The position numbers and the translations under genes are program-made. Shown in pieces: positions 39,825-53,863 of a stretch of 64,000 nucleotides of DNA. The notes below the pieces were generated by a model. That model saw only the letters and a program-made list of their open reading frames with translations. It made no database searches and was not told the DNA's origin. The stretch is taken from contig OY735227.1 in NCBI GenBank assembly GCA_963457665.1, forward strand, positions 51,232,844 through 51,296,843, written 5' to 3'. This stretch comes from Thysanoteuthis rhombus. Lineage: Eukaryota > Mollusca > Cephalopoda > Oegopsida > Thysanoteuthidae. Numbering within the stretch: the first letter of the stretch is position 1; every line of letters starts with the position of its first letter.

Positions 39825-42659
39825 AATTTAATGAGAATTTTCGAAGATTTTGTGTAGCTACAGATAGTTGGCTAGTATGTAGGGGAGATAATGATATATG
39901 GATCAACTCAAAAGTTAAATGACTTGTCTATTGCACCTCCTTCCATGAAATGTCATTGGAATTTAATGAGAATTTTTGAAGATTTTGTGTGGCTGCAGAC
40001 AGTTGGCTAGTATGTAGGGGAGATAATGATATATGGATGAACTCAAAAGTTAAATGACTTGTCTATTGCACCTCCTTCCATGAAATGTCATTGGAATTTA
40101 ATGAGAATTTTTGAAGATTTTGTGTGGCTGCAGACAGTTGGCTAGTATGTAGGGGAGATAATGATATATGGATCAACTCAAAAGTTAAATGACTTGTCTA
40201 TTGCACCTCCTTCCATGAAATGTCATTGGAATTTAATGAGAATTTTTAAAGATATTGTGTAGCTTCAGACAGTTGGCTAGTATGTAGGGGAGATAATGAT
40301 ATATGGATGAACTCAAAAGTTAAATGACTTGTCTATTGCACCTCCTTCCATGAAATTTCATTGGAATTTAATGAGAATTTTTGAAGGTATCTTGTAATTG
40401 CAGACAGTTGGCTAGTATGTAGGGGAGATAATGATATATGGATCAACTCAAAAGTTAAATGACTTGTCTATTGCACCTCCTTCCATGAAATGTCATTGGA
40501 ATTTAATGAGAATTTTTGAAGATATTGTGTGGCTGCAGACAGTTGGCTAGTATGTAGGGGAGATAATGATATATGGATCAACTCAAAAGTTAAATGACTT
40601 GTCTATTGCACCTCCTTCCATAAAATGTCATTGGAATTTAATGAGAATTTTTAAAGATATTGTGTAGCTTCAGACAGTTGGCTAGTATGTAGGGGAGATA
40701 ATGATATATGGATGAACTCAAAAGTTAAATGACTTGTCTATTGCACCTCCTTCCATGAAATGTCATTGGAATTTAATGAGAATTTTTGAAGATTTTGTGT
40801 GGCTGCAGACAGTTGGCTAGTATGTAGGGGAGATAATGATATATGGATCAACTCAAAAGTTAAATGACTTGTCTATTGCACCTCCTTCCATGAAATGTCA
40901 TTGGAATTTAATGAGAATTTTTGAAGATTTTGTGTGGCTGCAGACAGTTGGCTAGTATGTAGGGGAGATAATGATATATGGATCAACTCAAAAGTTAAAT
41001 GACTTGTCTATTGCACCTCCTTCCATGAAATGTCATTGGAATTTAATGAGAATTTTTGAAGATTTTGTTTGGCTGCAGACAGTTGGCTAGTATGTAGGGG
41101 AGATAATGATATATGGATCAACTCAAAAGTTAAATGACTTGTCTATTGCACCTCCTTCCATGAAATGTCATTGGAATTTAATGAGAATTTTTGAAGATTT
41201 TGTGTGGCTGCAGACAGTTGGCTAGTATGTAGGGGAGATAATGATATATGGATCAACTCAAAAGTTAAATGACTTGTCTATTGCACCTCCTTCCATGAAA
41301 TGTCATTGGAATTTAATGAGAATTTTTGAAGATTTTGTTTGGCTGCAGACAGTTGGCTAGTATGTAGGGGAGATAATGATATATGGATCAACTCAAAAGT
41401 TAAATGACTTGTCTATTGCACCTCCTTCCATGAAATGTCATTGGAATTTAATGAGAATTTTTGAAGATTTTGTGTGGCTGCAGACAGTTGGCTAGTATGT
41501 AGGGGAGATAATGATATATGGATCAACTCAAAAGTTAAATGACTTGTCTATTGCACCTCCTTCCATGAAATGTCATTGGAATTTAATGAGAATTTTTGAA
41601 GATTTTGTTTGGCTGCAGACAGTTGGCTAGTATGTAGGGGAGATAATGATATATGGATCAACTCAAAAGTTAAATGACTTGTCTATTGCACCTCCTTCCA
41701 TGAAATGTCATTGGAATTTAATGAGAATTTTTGAAGATTTTGTGTGGCTGCAGACAGTTGGATAGTATGTAGGGGAGATAATGATATATGGATGAACTCA
41801 AAAGTTAAATGACTTGTCTATTGCACCTCCTTCCATGAAATGTCATTGGAATTTAATGAGAACTTTTGAAGATATTGTGTGGCTGCAGACAGTTGGCTAG
41901 TATGTAGGGGAGATAATGATATATGGATCAACTCAAAAGTTAAATGACTTGTCTATTGCACATCCTTCCATGAAATCTCATTGGAATTTAATGAGAATTT
42001 TTGAAGTTATTGTTTGGCTGCAGACAGTTGGCTAGTATGTAGGGGAGATAATGATATATGGATCAACTCAAAAGTTAAATGACTTGTCTATTGCACCTCC
42101 TTCCATGAAATGTCATTGGAATTTAATGAGAACTTTTGAAGATATTGTGTGGCTGCAGACAGTTGGCTAGTATGTAGGGGAGATAATGATATATGGATCA
42201 ACTCAAAAGTTAAATGACTTGTCTATTGCACCTCCTTCCATGAAATGTCATTGGAATTTAATGAGAATTTTTGAAGGTATCTTGTCATTGCAGACAGTTG
42301 GCTAGTATGTAGGGGAGATAATGATATATGGATCAACTCAAAAGTTAAATGACTTGTCTATTGCACCTCCTTCCATGAAATGTCATTGGAATTTAATGAG
42401 AATTTTTGAAGGTATCTTGTAATTGCAGACAGTTGGCTAGTATGTAGGGGAGATAATGATATATGGATCAACTCAAAAGTTAAATGACTTGTCTATTGCA
42501 CCTCCTTCCATGAAATGTCATTGGAATTTAATGAGAATTTTTGAAGATATTGTGTGGCTGCAGACAGTTGGCTAGTATGTAGGGGAGATAATGATATATG
42601 GATCAACTCAAAAGTTAAATGACTTGTCTATTGCACCTCCTTCCATGAAATGTCATTGG
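39825..42659. repeat. Subarray 8: mixed monomers, A cassettes return
   Basis: This stretch holds D, B, C and A types. A cassettes reappear at about 40365, 42255 ('cttgtcattg') and 42390 after being absent since about 8.9 kb. 'gtgtagcttcag' monomers at 40230 and 40635 resemble ones near 42.8 kb and in the 58-61 kb block. Confidence 0.75.
40905..41714. repeat. 2-mer HOR, three tandem copies (270 bp each)
   Basis: 'gattttgtgtgg' and 'gattttgtttgg' monomers alternate at 40905, 41040, 41175, 41310, 41445 and 41580. The two members differ by a single base, g30t. Confidence 0.85.
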
Positions 42660-45600
42660 AATTTAATGAGAATTTTTGAAGTTATTGTGTAGCTGCAGAC
42701 AGTTGGCTTGTATGTAGGGGAGATAATGATATATGGATCAACTCAAAAGTTAAATGACTCGTCTATTGCACTTCCTTCCATAAAATGTCATTGGAATTTA
42801 ATGAGAATTTTTGAAGATATTGTGTAGCTTCAGACAGTTGGCTGGTATGTAGGGGAGATAATGATATATGGATCAACTCAAAAGTTAAATGACTTGTCTA
42901 TTGCACCTCCTTCCATGAAATGTCATTGGAATTTAATGAGAATTTTTGAAGTTATTGTGTAGCTGCAGACAGTTGGCTTGTATGTAGGGAAGATAATGAT
43001 ATATGGATCAACTCAAAAGTTAAATGACTTGTCTATTGCACTTCCTTCCATAAAATGTCATTGGAATTTAATGAGAATTTTTAAAGATATTGTGTAGCTT
43101 CAGACAGTTGGCTAGTATGTAGGGGAGATAATGATATATGGATCAACTCAAAAGTTAAATGACTTGTCTATTGCACCTCCTTCCATGAAATGTCATTGGA
43201 ATTTAATGAGAATTTTTGAAGTTATTGTGTAGCTGCAGACAGTTGGCTTGTATGTAGGGGAGATAATGATATATGGATCAACTCAAAAGTTAAATGACTT
43301 GTCTATTGCACTTCCTTCCATAAAATGTCATTGGAATTTAATGAGAATTTTTAAAGATATTGTGTAGCTGCAGACAGTTGGTTAGTATATAGGGGAGATA
43401 ATGATATATGGATCAACTCAAAAGTTAAATGACTTGTCTATTGCACCTCCTTCCATGAAATGTCATTGGAATTTAATGAGAATTTTTGAAGTTATTGTGT
43501 AGCTGCAGACAGTTGGCTTGTATGTAGGGGAGATAATGATATATGGATCAACTCAAAAGTTAAATGACTTGTCTATTGCACCTCCTTCCATGAAATGTCA
43601 TTGGAATTTAATGAGAATTTTTGAAGTTATTGTGTAGCTGCAGACAGTTGGCTTGTATGTAGGGGAGATAATGATATATGGATCAACTCAAAAGTTAAAT
43701 GACTTGTCTATTGCACCTCCTTCCATGAAATGTCATTGGAATTTAATGAGAATTTTTGAAGTTATTGTGTAGCTGCAGACAGTTGGCTTGTATGTAGGGG
43801 AGATAATGATATATGGATCAACTCAAAAGTTAAATGACTTGTCTATTGCACCTCCTTCCATGAAATGTCATTGGAATTTAATGAGAATTTTTGAAGTTAT
43901 TGTGTAGCTGCAGACAGTTGGCTTGTATGTAGGGGAGATAATGATATATGGATCAACTCAAAAGTTAAATGACTTGTCTATTGCACCTCCTTCCATGAAA
44001 TGTCATTGGAAATTAATGAGAATTTTTAAAGATATTGTGTAGCTGCAGACAGTTGGCTAGTATGTAGGGGAGATAATGATATATGGATCAACTCAAAAGT
44101 TAAATGACTTGTCTATTGCACCTCCTTCCATGAAATGTCATTGGAATTCAATGAGAATTTTTGAAGTTATTGTGTAGCTGCAGACAGTTGGCTTGTATGT
44201 AGGGGAGATAATGATATATGGATCAACTCAAAAGTTAAATGACTTGTCTATTGCACCTCCCTCCATGAAATGTCATTGGAATTTAATGAGAATTTTTAAA
44301 GATATTGTGTAGCTGCAGACAGTTGGCTAGTATGTAGGGGAGATAATGATATATGGATCAACTCAAAAGTTAAATGACTTGTCTATTGCACCTCCTTCCA
44401 TGAAATGTCATTGGAATTTAATGAGAATTTTTGAAGTTATTGTGTAGCTGCAGACAGTTGGCTTGTATGTAGGGGAGATAATGATATATGGATCAACTCA
44501 AAAGTTAAATGACTTGTCTATTGCACTTCCTTCCATAAAATGTCATTGGAATTTAATGAGAATTTTTAAAGATATTGTGTAGCTGCAGACAGTTGGCTAG
44601 TATATAGGGGAGATAATGATATATGGATCAACTCAAAAGTTAAATGACTTGTCTATTGCACCTCCTTCCATGAAATGTCATTGGAATTTAATGAGAATTT
44701 TTGAAGTTATTGTGTAGCTGCAGACAGTTGGCTTGTATGTAGGGGAGATAATGATATATGGATCAACTCAAAAGTTAAATGACTTGTCTATTGCACCTCC
44801 TTCCATGAAATGTCATTGGAATTTAATGAGAATTTTTGAAGTTATTGTGTAGCTGCAGACAGTTGGCTTGTATGTAGGGGAGATAATGATATATGGATCA
44901 ACTCAAAAGTTAAATGACTTGTCTATTGCACCTCCTTCCATGAAATGTCATTGGAATTTAATGAGAATTTTTGAAGTTATTGTGTAGCTGCAGACAGTTG
45001 GCTTGTATGTAGGGGAGATAATGATATATGGATCAACTCAAAAGTTAAATGACTTGTCTATTGCACCTCCTTCCATGAAATGTCATTGGAATTTAATGAG
45101 AATTTTTGAAGTTATTGTGTAGCTGCAGACAGTTGGCTTGTATGTAGGGGAGATAATGATATATGGATCAACTCAAAAGTTAAATGACTTGTCTATTGCA
45201 CCTCCTTCCATGAAATGTCATTGGAAATTAATGAGAATTTTTAAAGATATTGTGTAGCTGCAGACAGTTGGCTAGTATGTAGGGGAGATAATGATATATG
45301 GATCAACTCAAAAGTTAAATGACTTGTCTATTGCACCTCCTTCCATGAAATGTCATTGGAATTCAATGAGAATTTTTGAAGTTATTGTGTAGCTGCAGAC
45401 AGTTGGCTTGTATGTAGGGGAGATAATGATATATGGATCAACTCAAAAGTTAAATGACTTGTCTATTGCACCTCCCTCCATGAAATGTCATTGGAATTTA
45501 ATGAGAATTTTTAAAGATATTGTGTAGCTGCAGACAGTTGGCTAGTATGTAGGGGAGATAATGATATATGGATCAACTCAAAAGTTAAATGACTTGTCTA

Positions 45601-45764
45601 TTGCACCTCCTTCCATGAAATGTCATTGGAATTTAATGAGAATTTTTGAAGTTATTGTGTAGCTGCAGACAGTTGGCTTGTATGTAGGGGAGATAATGAT
45701 ATATGGATCAACTCAAAAGTTAAATGACTTGTCTATTGCACCTCCTTCCATGAAATGTCATTGG
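42660..45764. repeat. Subarray 9: 'ggcttg' block
   Basis: Monomers with 'gttattgtgtagctg' carry 'ggcttgtatg', which removes the CTAG word found in almost every other monomer. They alternate with 'ttaaagatattgtgtagctg' monomers that keep 'ggctag'. Linked variants are 'cacttcc' with 'ccataaaatg', and 'tatatagggg' near 43386 and 44601. The strict link between the C cassette and 'ggcttg' shows these monomers amplified as units. Confidence 0.85.
43200..45629. repeat. Tandem 9-mer HOR, two copies (1,215 bp each)
   Basis: Copies 43200-44414 and 44415-45629 share the order cttg/cacttcc, ttaaa/tatatagg, four 'cttg' monomers, 'ggaaattaatgag' (44010 and 45225), 'ggaattcaatgag' with 'cctccctcc' (44145 and 45360), and a 'ttaaa' monomer. 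The only difference I noticed is 'ggttag' near 43379 versus 'ggctag' near 44594. Confidence 0.88.
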
Positions 45765-48059
45765 AATTTAATGAGAATTTTTGAAGATATTATGTGGCTG
45801 CAGACAGTTGGCTAGTATGTAGGGGAGATAATGATATATGGATCAACTCAAAAGTTAAATGACTTGTCTATTGCACCTCCTTCCATGAAATGTCATTGGA
45901 ATTTAATGAGAATTTTTGAAGTTATTGTGTAGCTGCAGACAGTTGGCTTGTATGTAGGGGAGATAATGATATATGGATCAACTCAAAAGTTAAATGACTT
46001 GTCTATTGCACTTCCTTCCATAGAATGTCATTGGAATTTAATGAGAATTTTTAAAGATATTGTGTAGCTGCAGACAGTTGGCTAGTATGTAGGGGAGATA
46101 ATGATATATGGATCAACTCAAAAGTTAAATGACTTGTCTATTGCACCTCCTTCCATGAAATGTCATTGGAATTTAATGAGAATTTTTAAAGATATTGTGT
46201 AGCTGCAGACAGTTGGCTAGTATGTAGGGGAGATAATGATATATGGATCAACTCAAAAGTTAAATGACTTGTCTATTGCACCTCCTTCCATGAAATGTCA
46301 TTGGAATTTAATGAGAATTTTTGAAGTTATTGTGTAGCTGCAGACAGTTGGCTTGTATGTAGGGGAGATAATGATATATGGATCAACTCAAAAGTTAAAT
46401 GACTTGTCTATTGCACTTCCTTCCATAAAATGTCATTGGAATTTAATGAGAATTTTTAAAGATATTGTGTAGCTGCAGACAGTTGGCTAGTATGTAGGGG
46501 AGATAATGATATATGGATCAACTCAAAAGTTAAATGACTTGTCTATTGCACCTCCTTCCATGAAATGTCATTGGAATTTAATGAGAATTTTTGAAGATAT
46601 TGTGTAGCTGCAGACAGTTGGCTAGTATGTAGGGGAGATAATGATATATGGATCAACTCAAAAGTTAAATGACTCGTCTATTGCACCTCCTTCCATGAAA
46701 TGTCATTGGAATTTAATGAGAATTTTTGAAGTTATTGTTTGGCTGCAGACAGTTGGCTAGTATGTAGGGGAGATAATGATATATGGAACAACTCAAAAGT
46801 TAAATGACTTGTCTATTGCACCTCCTTCCATGAAATGTCATTGGAATTCAATGAGAATTTTTGAAGATATTGTGTGGCTGCAGACAGTTGGCTAGTATGT
46901 AGGGGAGATAATGATATATGGATCAACTCAAAAGTTAAATGACTTGTCTATTGCACCTCCTTCCATGAAATGTCATTGGAATTTAATGAGAATTTTTGAA
47001 GTTATTGTTTGGCTGCAGACAGTTGGCTAGTATGTAGGGGAGATAATGATATATGGATCAACTCAAAAGTTAAATGACTTGTCTATTGCACCTCCTTCCA
47101 TGAAATGTCATTGGAATTTGATGAGAATTTTTGAAGATATTGTGTGGCTGCAGACAGTTGGCTAGTATGTAGGGGAGATAATGATATATGGATCAACTCA
47201 AAAGTTAAATGACTTGTCTATTGCACCTCCTTCCATGAAATGTCATTGGAATTTAATGAGAATTTTTGAAGGTATCTTGTAATTGCAGACAGTTGGCTAG
47301 TATGTAGGGGAGATAATGATATATGGATCAACTCAAAAGTTAAATGACTTGTCTATTGCACCTCCTTCCATGAAATGTCATTGGAATTTAATGAGAATTT
47401 TTGAAGTTATTGTTTGGCTGCAGACAGTTGGCTAGTATGTAGGGGAGATAATGATATATGGATCAACTCAAAAGTTAAATGACTTGTCTATTGCACCTTC
47501 TTCCATGAAATGTCATTGGAATTCAATGAGAATTTTTGAAGATATTGTGTGGCTGCAGACAGTTGGCTAGTATGTAGGGGAGATAATGATATATGGATCA
47601 ACTCAAAAGTTAAATGACTTGTCTATTGCACCTCCTTCCATGAAATGTCATTGGAATTAAATGAGAATTTTTGAAGATATTGTGTAGCTGCAGACAGTTG
47701 GCTAGTATGTAGGGGAGATAATGATATATGGATCAACTCAAAAGTTAAATGACTTGTCTATTGCACCTCCTTCCATGAAATGTCATTGGAATTTAATGAG
47801 AATTTTTGAAGATATTGTGTGGCTGCAGACAGTTGGCTAGTATGTAGGGGAGATAATGATATATGGATCAACTCAAAAGTTAAATGACTTGTCTATTGCA
47901 CCTCCTTCCATGAAATGTCATTGGAATCCAATGAGAATTTTTGAAGATATTGTGTGGCTGCAGACAGTTGGCTAGTATGTAGGGGAGATAATGATATATG
48001 GATCAACTCAAAAGTTAAATGACTTGTCTATTGCACCTCCTTCCATGAAATGTCATTGG
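45765..48059. repeat. Subarray 10: mixed B/C monomers
   Basis: Seventeen monomers run from the last 'ggcttg' units into B and C types with 'ggaattcaatgag' or 'ggaatccaatgag' (47925). 'ggaacaactc' is first seen near 46786. An A cassette appears at 47250. No clean tandem higher-order unit is visible. Confidence 0.75.
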
Positions 48060-50083
48060 AATTTAATGAGAATTTTTGAAGGTATCTTGTAATTGCAGAC
48101 AGTTGGCTAGTATGTAGGGGAGATAATGATATGTGGATCAATTTGAAAGTTAAATGACTTGTCTATTGCACATCCTTCCATGAAATGTCATTGGAATTTA
48201 ATGAGAATTTTTGAAGATATTGTGTAGCTGCAGATAGTTGGCTAGTATGTAGGGGAGATAATGATATATGGATCAACTCAAAAGTTAAATGACTTGTCTA
48301 TTGCACCTCCTTCCATGAAATGTCATTGGAATTTAATGAGAATTTTTGAAGATATTGTGTGGCTGCAGACAGTTGGCTAGTATGTAGGGGAGATAATGAT
48401 ATATGGAACAACTCAAAAGTTAAATGACTTGTCTATTGCACCTCCTTCCATGAAATGTCATTGGAATTTAATGAGAATTTTTGAAGATATTGTGTGGCTG
48501 CAGACAGTTGGCTAGTATGTAGGGGAGATAATGATATATGGATCAACTCAAAAGTTAAATGACTTGTCTATTGCACCTCCTTCCATGAAATGTCATTGGA
48601 ATTTAATGAGAATTTTTGAAGTTATTGTTTGGCTGCAGACAGTTGGCTAGTATGTAGGGGAGATAATGATATATGGATCAACTCAAAAGTTAAATGACTT
48701 GTCTATTGCACCTTCTTCCATGAAATGTCATTGGAATTCAATGAGAATTTTTGAAGATATTGTGTGGTTGCAGACAGTTGGCTAGTATGTAGGGGAGATA
48801 ATGTTATATGGATCAACTCAAAAGTTAAATGACTTGTCTATTGCACCTCCTTCCATGAAATGTCATTGGAATTTAATGAGAATTTTTGAAGATATTGTGT
48901 GGCTGCAGACAGTTGGCTAGTATGTAGGGGAGATAATGATATATGGATCAACTCAAAAGTTAAATGACTCGTCTATTGCACCTCCTTCCATGAAATGTCA
49001 TTGGAATTTAATGAGAATTTTTGAAGGTATCTTGTAATTGCAGACAGTTGGCTAGTATGTAGGGGAGATAATGATATATGGATCAACTCAAAAGTTAAAT
49101 GACTCGTCTATTGCACCTCCTTCCAAGAAATATCATTGGAATTTAATGAGAATTTTTGAAGGTATCTTGTAATTGCAGACAGTTGGCTAGTATGTAGGGG
49201 AGATAATGATATATGGATTAACTCAAAAGTTAAATGACTTGTCTATTGCACCTCCTTCCATGAAATGTCATTGGAATTTAATGAGAATTTTTGAAGGTAT
49301 CTTGTAATTGCAGACAGTTGGCTAGTATGTAGGGGAGATAATGATATATGGATCAACTCAAAAGTTAAATGACTTGTCTATTGCACCTCCTTCCATGAAA
49401 TGTCATTGGAATTTAATGAGAATTTTTGAAGGTATCTTGTAATTGCAGACAGTTGGCTAGTATGTAGGGGAGATAATGATATGTGGATCAATTTGAAAGT
49501 TAAATGACTTGTCTATTGCACATCCTTCCATGAAATGTCATTGGAATTTAATGAGAATTTTTGAAGATATTGTGTAGCTGCAGATAGTTAGCTAGTATGT
49601 AGGGGAGATAATGATATATGGATAAATTCGAAAGTTAAATGACTTGTCTATTGCACCTCCTTCCATGAAATGTCATTGGAATTTAATGAGAATTTTTGAA
49701 GTTATTGTTTGGCTGCAGACAGTTGGCTAGTATGTAGGGGAGATAATGATATATGGATCAACTCAAAAGTTAAATGACTTTTCTATTGCACCTCCTTCCA
49801 TGAAATGTCATTGGAATTTAATGAGAATTTTAGAAGATATTGTGTGGCTGCAGACAGTTGGCTAGTATGTAGGGGAGATAATGATATATGGATCAACTCA
49901 AAAGTTAAATGACTTGTCTATTGCACCTCCTTCCATGAAATGTCATTGGAATCCAATGAGATTTTTGAAGATATTGTGTGGCTGCAGACAGTTGGCTAGT
50001 ATGTAGGGGAGATAATGATATATGGATCAACTCAAAAGTTAAATGACTTGTCTATTGCACCTCCTTCCATGAAATGTCATTGG
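48060..50083. repeat. 43-mer-offset segmental duplication, copy 1 (15 monomers)
   Basis: These 2,024 bp match 53864-55887 at an offset of 5,804 bp (43 monomers minus one base). Shared rare markers, in order, are 'atatgtgg/caatttg/cacatcc', 'agatag', 'ggaacaac', 'ccttcttcc', 'ggttgcag', 'atgttatatgg', 'ccaagaaat', 'agatagttagc', 'gataaattcg', 'ttttctattg' and the 134-bp 'aatccaatgagattttt' monomer. By eye there are about six mismatches, for example 'gaaatatc' near 49129, 'gattaac' near 49218 and 'ttttagaag' near 49830. Confidence 0.88.
49950..50083. repeat. 134-bp monomer ('aatccaatgagattttt')
   Basis: One A is deleted after 'atgag'. The change is shared with the monomer at 55754-55887, its partner in the 5.8-kb-offset duplication, so the deletion predates the duplication. 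Confidence 0.9.
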
Positions 50084-50893
50084 AATTTAATGAGAATTTT
50101 TGAAGATATTGTGTAGCTGCAGACAGTTGGCTAGTATGTAGGGGAGATAATGATATATGGATCAACTCAAAAGTTAAATGACTTGTCTATTGCACCTCCT
50201 TCCATGAAATGTCATTGGAATTTAATGAGAATTTTTGAAGGTATCTTGTAATTGCAGACAGTTGGCTAGTATGTAGGGGAGATAATGATATGTGGATCAA
50301 TTTGAAAGTTAAATGACTTGTCTATTGCACATCCTTCCATGAAATGTCATTGGAATTTAATGAGAATTTTTGAAGATATTGTGTAGCTGCAGATAGTTGG
50401 CTAGTATGTAGGGGAGATAATGATATATGGATAAATTCGAAAGTTAAATGACTTGTCTATTGCACCTCCTTCCATGAAATGTCATTGGGATTTAATGAGA
50501 ATTTTTGAAGTTATTGTTTGGCTGCAGACAGTTGGCTAGTATGTAGGGGAGATAATGATATATGGATCAACTCAAAAGTTAAATGACTTGTCTATTGCAC
50601 CTCCTTCCATGGAATGTCATTGGAATTCAATGAGAATTTTTGAAGATATTGTGTGGCTGCAGACAGTTGGCTAGTATGTAGGGGAGATAATGATATATGG
50701 ATCAACTCAAAAGTTAAATGACTTGTCTATTGCACCTCCTTCCATGAAATGTCATTGGAATTAAATGAGAATTTTTGAAGATATTGTGTAGCTGCAGACA
50801 GTTGGCTAGTATGTAGGGGAGATAATGATATATGGATCAACTCAAAAGTTAAATGACTTGTCTATTGCACCTCCTTCCATGAAATGTCATTGG

Positions 50894-52648
50894 AATTTAA
50901 TGAGAATTTTTGAAGATACTGTGTGGCTGCAGACAGTTGGCTAGTATGTAGGGGAGATAATGATATATGGATCAACTCAAAAGTTAAATGACTTGTCTAT
51001 TGCACCTCCTTCCATGAAATGTCATTGGAATCCAATGAGAATTTTTGAAGATATTGTGTGGCTGCAGACAGTTGGCTAGTATGTAGGGGAGATAATGATA
51101 TATGGATCAACTCAAAAGTTAAATGACTTGTCTATTGCACCTCCTTCCATGAAATGTCATTGGAATTTAATGAGAATTTTTGAAGGTATCTTGTAATTGC
51201 AGACAGTTGGCTAGTATGTAGGGGAGATAATGATATATGGATCAACTCAAAAGTTAAATGACTTGTCTATTGCACCTCCTTCCATGAAATGTCATTGGAA
51301 TTTAATGAGAATTTTTGAAGGTATCTTGTAATTGCAGACAGTTGGCTAGTATGTAGGGGAGATAATGATATGTGGATCAATTTGAAAGTTAAATGACTTG
51401 TCTATTGCACATCCTTCCATGAAATGTCATTGGAATTTAATGAGAATTTTTGAAGATATTGTGTAGCTGCAGATAGTTGGCTAGTATGTAGGGGAGATAA
51501 TGATATATGGATAAATTCGAAAGTTAAATGACTTGTCTATTGCACATCCTTCCATGAAATGTCATTGGAATTTAATGAGAATTTTTGAAGATACTGTGTG
51601 GCTGCAGACAGTTGGCTAGTATGTAGGGGAGATAATGATATATGGATCAACTCAAAAGTTAAATGACTTGTCTATTGCACCTCCTTCCATGAAATGTCAT
51701 TGGAATCCAATGAGAATTTTTGAAGATATTGTGTGGCTGCAGACAGTTGGCTAGTATGTAGGGGAGATAATGATATATGGATCAACTCAAAAGTTAAATG
51801 ACTTGTCTATTGCACCTCCTTCCATGAAATGTCATTGGAATTTAATGAGAATTTTTGAAGGTATCTTGTAATTGCAGACAGTTGGCTAGTATGTAGGGGA
51901 GATAATGATATATGGATCAACTCAAAAGTTAAATGACTTGTCTATTGCACCTCCTTCCATGAAATGTCATTGGAATTTAATGAGAATTTTTGAAGGTATC
52001 TTGTAATTGCAGACAGTTGGCTAGTATGTAGGGGAGATAATGATATGTGGATCAATTTGAAAGTTAAATGACTTGTCTATTGCACATCCTTCCATGAAAT
52101 GTCATTGGAATTTAATGAGAATTTTTGAAGATATTGTGTAGCTGCAGATAGTTGGCTAGTATGTAGGGGAGATAATGATATATGGATAAATTCGAAAGTT
52201 AAATGACTTGTCTATTGCACATCCTTCCATGAAATGTCATTGGAATCCAATGAGAATTTTTGAAGATATTGTGTGGCTGCAGACAGTTGGCTAGTATGTA
52301 GGGGAGATAATGATATATGGATCAACTCAAAAGTTAAATGACTTGTCTATTGCACCTCCTTCCATGAAATGTCATTGGAATTTAATGAGAATTTTTGAAG
52401 GTATCTTGTAATTGCAGACAGTTGGCTAGTATGTAGGGGAGATAATGATATATGGATCAACTCAAAAGTTAAATGACTTGTCTATTGCACCTCCTTCCAT
52501 GAAATGTCATTGGAATTTAATGAGAATTTTTGAAGGTATCTTGTAATTGCAGACAGTTGGCTAGTATGTAGGGGAGATAATGATATGTGGATCAATTTGA
52601 AAGTTAAATGACTTGTCTATTGCACATCCTTCCATGAAATGTCATTGG
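50894..52648. repeat. 5-mer HOR, two full copies and one shortened copy
   Basis: Unit order: 'gatactgtgtgg', 'aatccaatgag' B, A/caactca, A/'atatgtgg'-caatttg-cacatcc, and 'agatag'/'gataaattcg'. Full 675-bp copies are 50894-51568 and 51569-52243. The third, 52244-52648, has only the middle three monomers. Copies 1 and 2 have 'cacatcc' after the fifth monomer, whereas the related monomer at 50354 has 'cacctcc'. Confidence 0.88.
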
Positions 52649-53863
52649 AATTTAATGAGAATTTTTGAAGTTATTGTTTGGCTGCAGACAGTTGGCTAGT
52701 ATGTAGGGGAGATAATGATATATGGATCAACTCAAAAGTTAAATGACTTGTCTATTGCACCTCCTTCAATAAAATGTCATTGGAATTTAATGAGAATTTT
52801 TGAAGATATTGTGTAGCTGCAGACAGTTGGCTAGTATGTAGGGGAGATAATGATATATGGATCAACTCAAAAGTTAAATGACTTGTCTATTGCACCTCCT
52901 TCAATAAAATGTCATTGGAATTTAATGAGAATTTTTGAAGATATTGTGTAGCTGCAGACAGTTGGCTAGTATGTAGGGGAGATAATGATATATGGATCAA
53001 CTCAAAAGTTAAATGACTTGTCTATTGCACCTCCTTCCATAAAATGTCATTGGAATTTAATGAGAATTTTTGAAGATATTGTGTAGCTGCAGACAGTTGG
53101 CTAGTATGTAGGGGAGATAATGATATATGGATCAACTCAAAAGTTAAATGACTTGTCTATTGCACCTCCTTCCATAAAATGTCATTGGAATTTAATGAGA
53201 ATTTTTGAAGATATTGTTTGGCTGCAGACAGTTGGCTAGTATGTAGGGGAGATAATGATATATGGATCAACTCAAAAGTTAAATGACTTGTCTATTGCAC
53301 CTCCTTCAATAAAATGTCATTGGAATCTAATGAGAATTTTTGAAGATATTGTGTGGCTGCAGACAGTTGGCTAGTATGTAGGGGAGATAATGATATATGG
53401 ATCAACTCAAAAGTTAAATGACTTGTCTATTGCACCTCCTTCCATAAAATGTCATTGGAATTTAATGAGAATTTTTGAAGATATTGTTTGGCTGCAGACA
53501 GTTGGCTAGTATGTAGGGGAGATAATGATATATGGATCAACTCAAAAGTTAAATGACTTGTCTATTGCACCTCCTTCAATAAAATGTCATTGGAATTTAA
53601 TGAGAATTTTTGAAGATATTGTGTGGCTGCAGACAGTTGGCTAGTATGTAGGGGAGATAATGATATATGGATCAACTCAAAAGTTAAATGACTTGTCTAT
53701 TGCACCTCCTTCAATAAAATGTCATTGGAATTTAATGAGAATTTTTGAAGATATTGTGTGGCTGCAGACAGTTGGCTAGTATGTAGGGGAGATAATGATA
53801 TATGGATCAACTCAAAAGTTAAATGACTTGTCTATTGCACCTCCTTCCATGAAATGTCATTGG
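52649..53863. repeat. 9-monomer duplication at 28-mer offset, copy 1
   Basis: Nine monomers (1,215 bp): one C, then eight with 'cttcaataaaatg' or 'cttccataaaatg' at the preceding junction and B-type cassettes ending in gtgtag, gtttgg or gtgtgg. One has the unique 'ggaatctaatgag' (53324). The series recurs at 56428-57642, an offset of 3,779 bp (28 monomers minus one base, because the short monomer at 55754 lies between). Confidence 0.87.
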
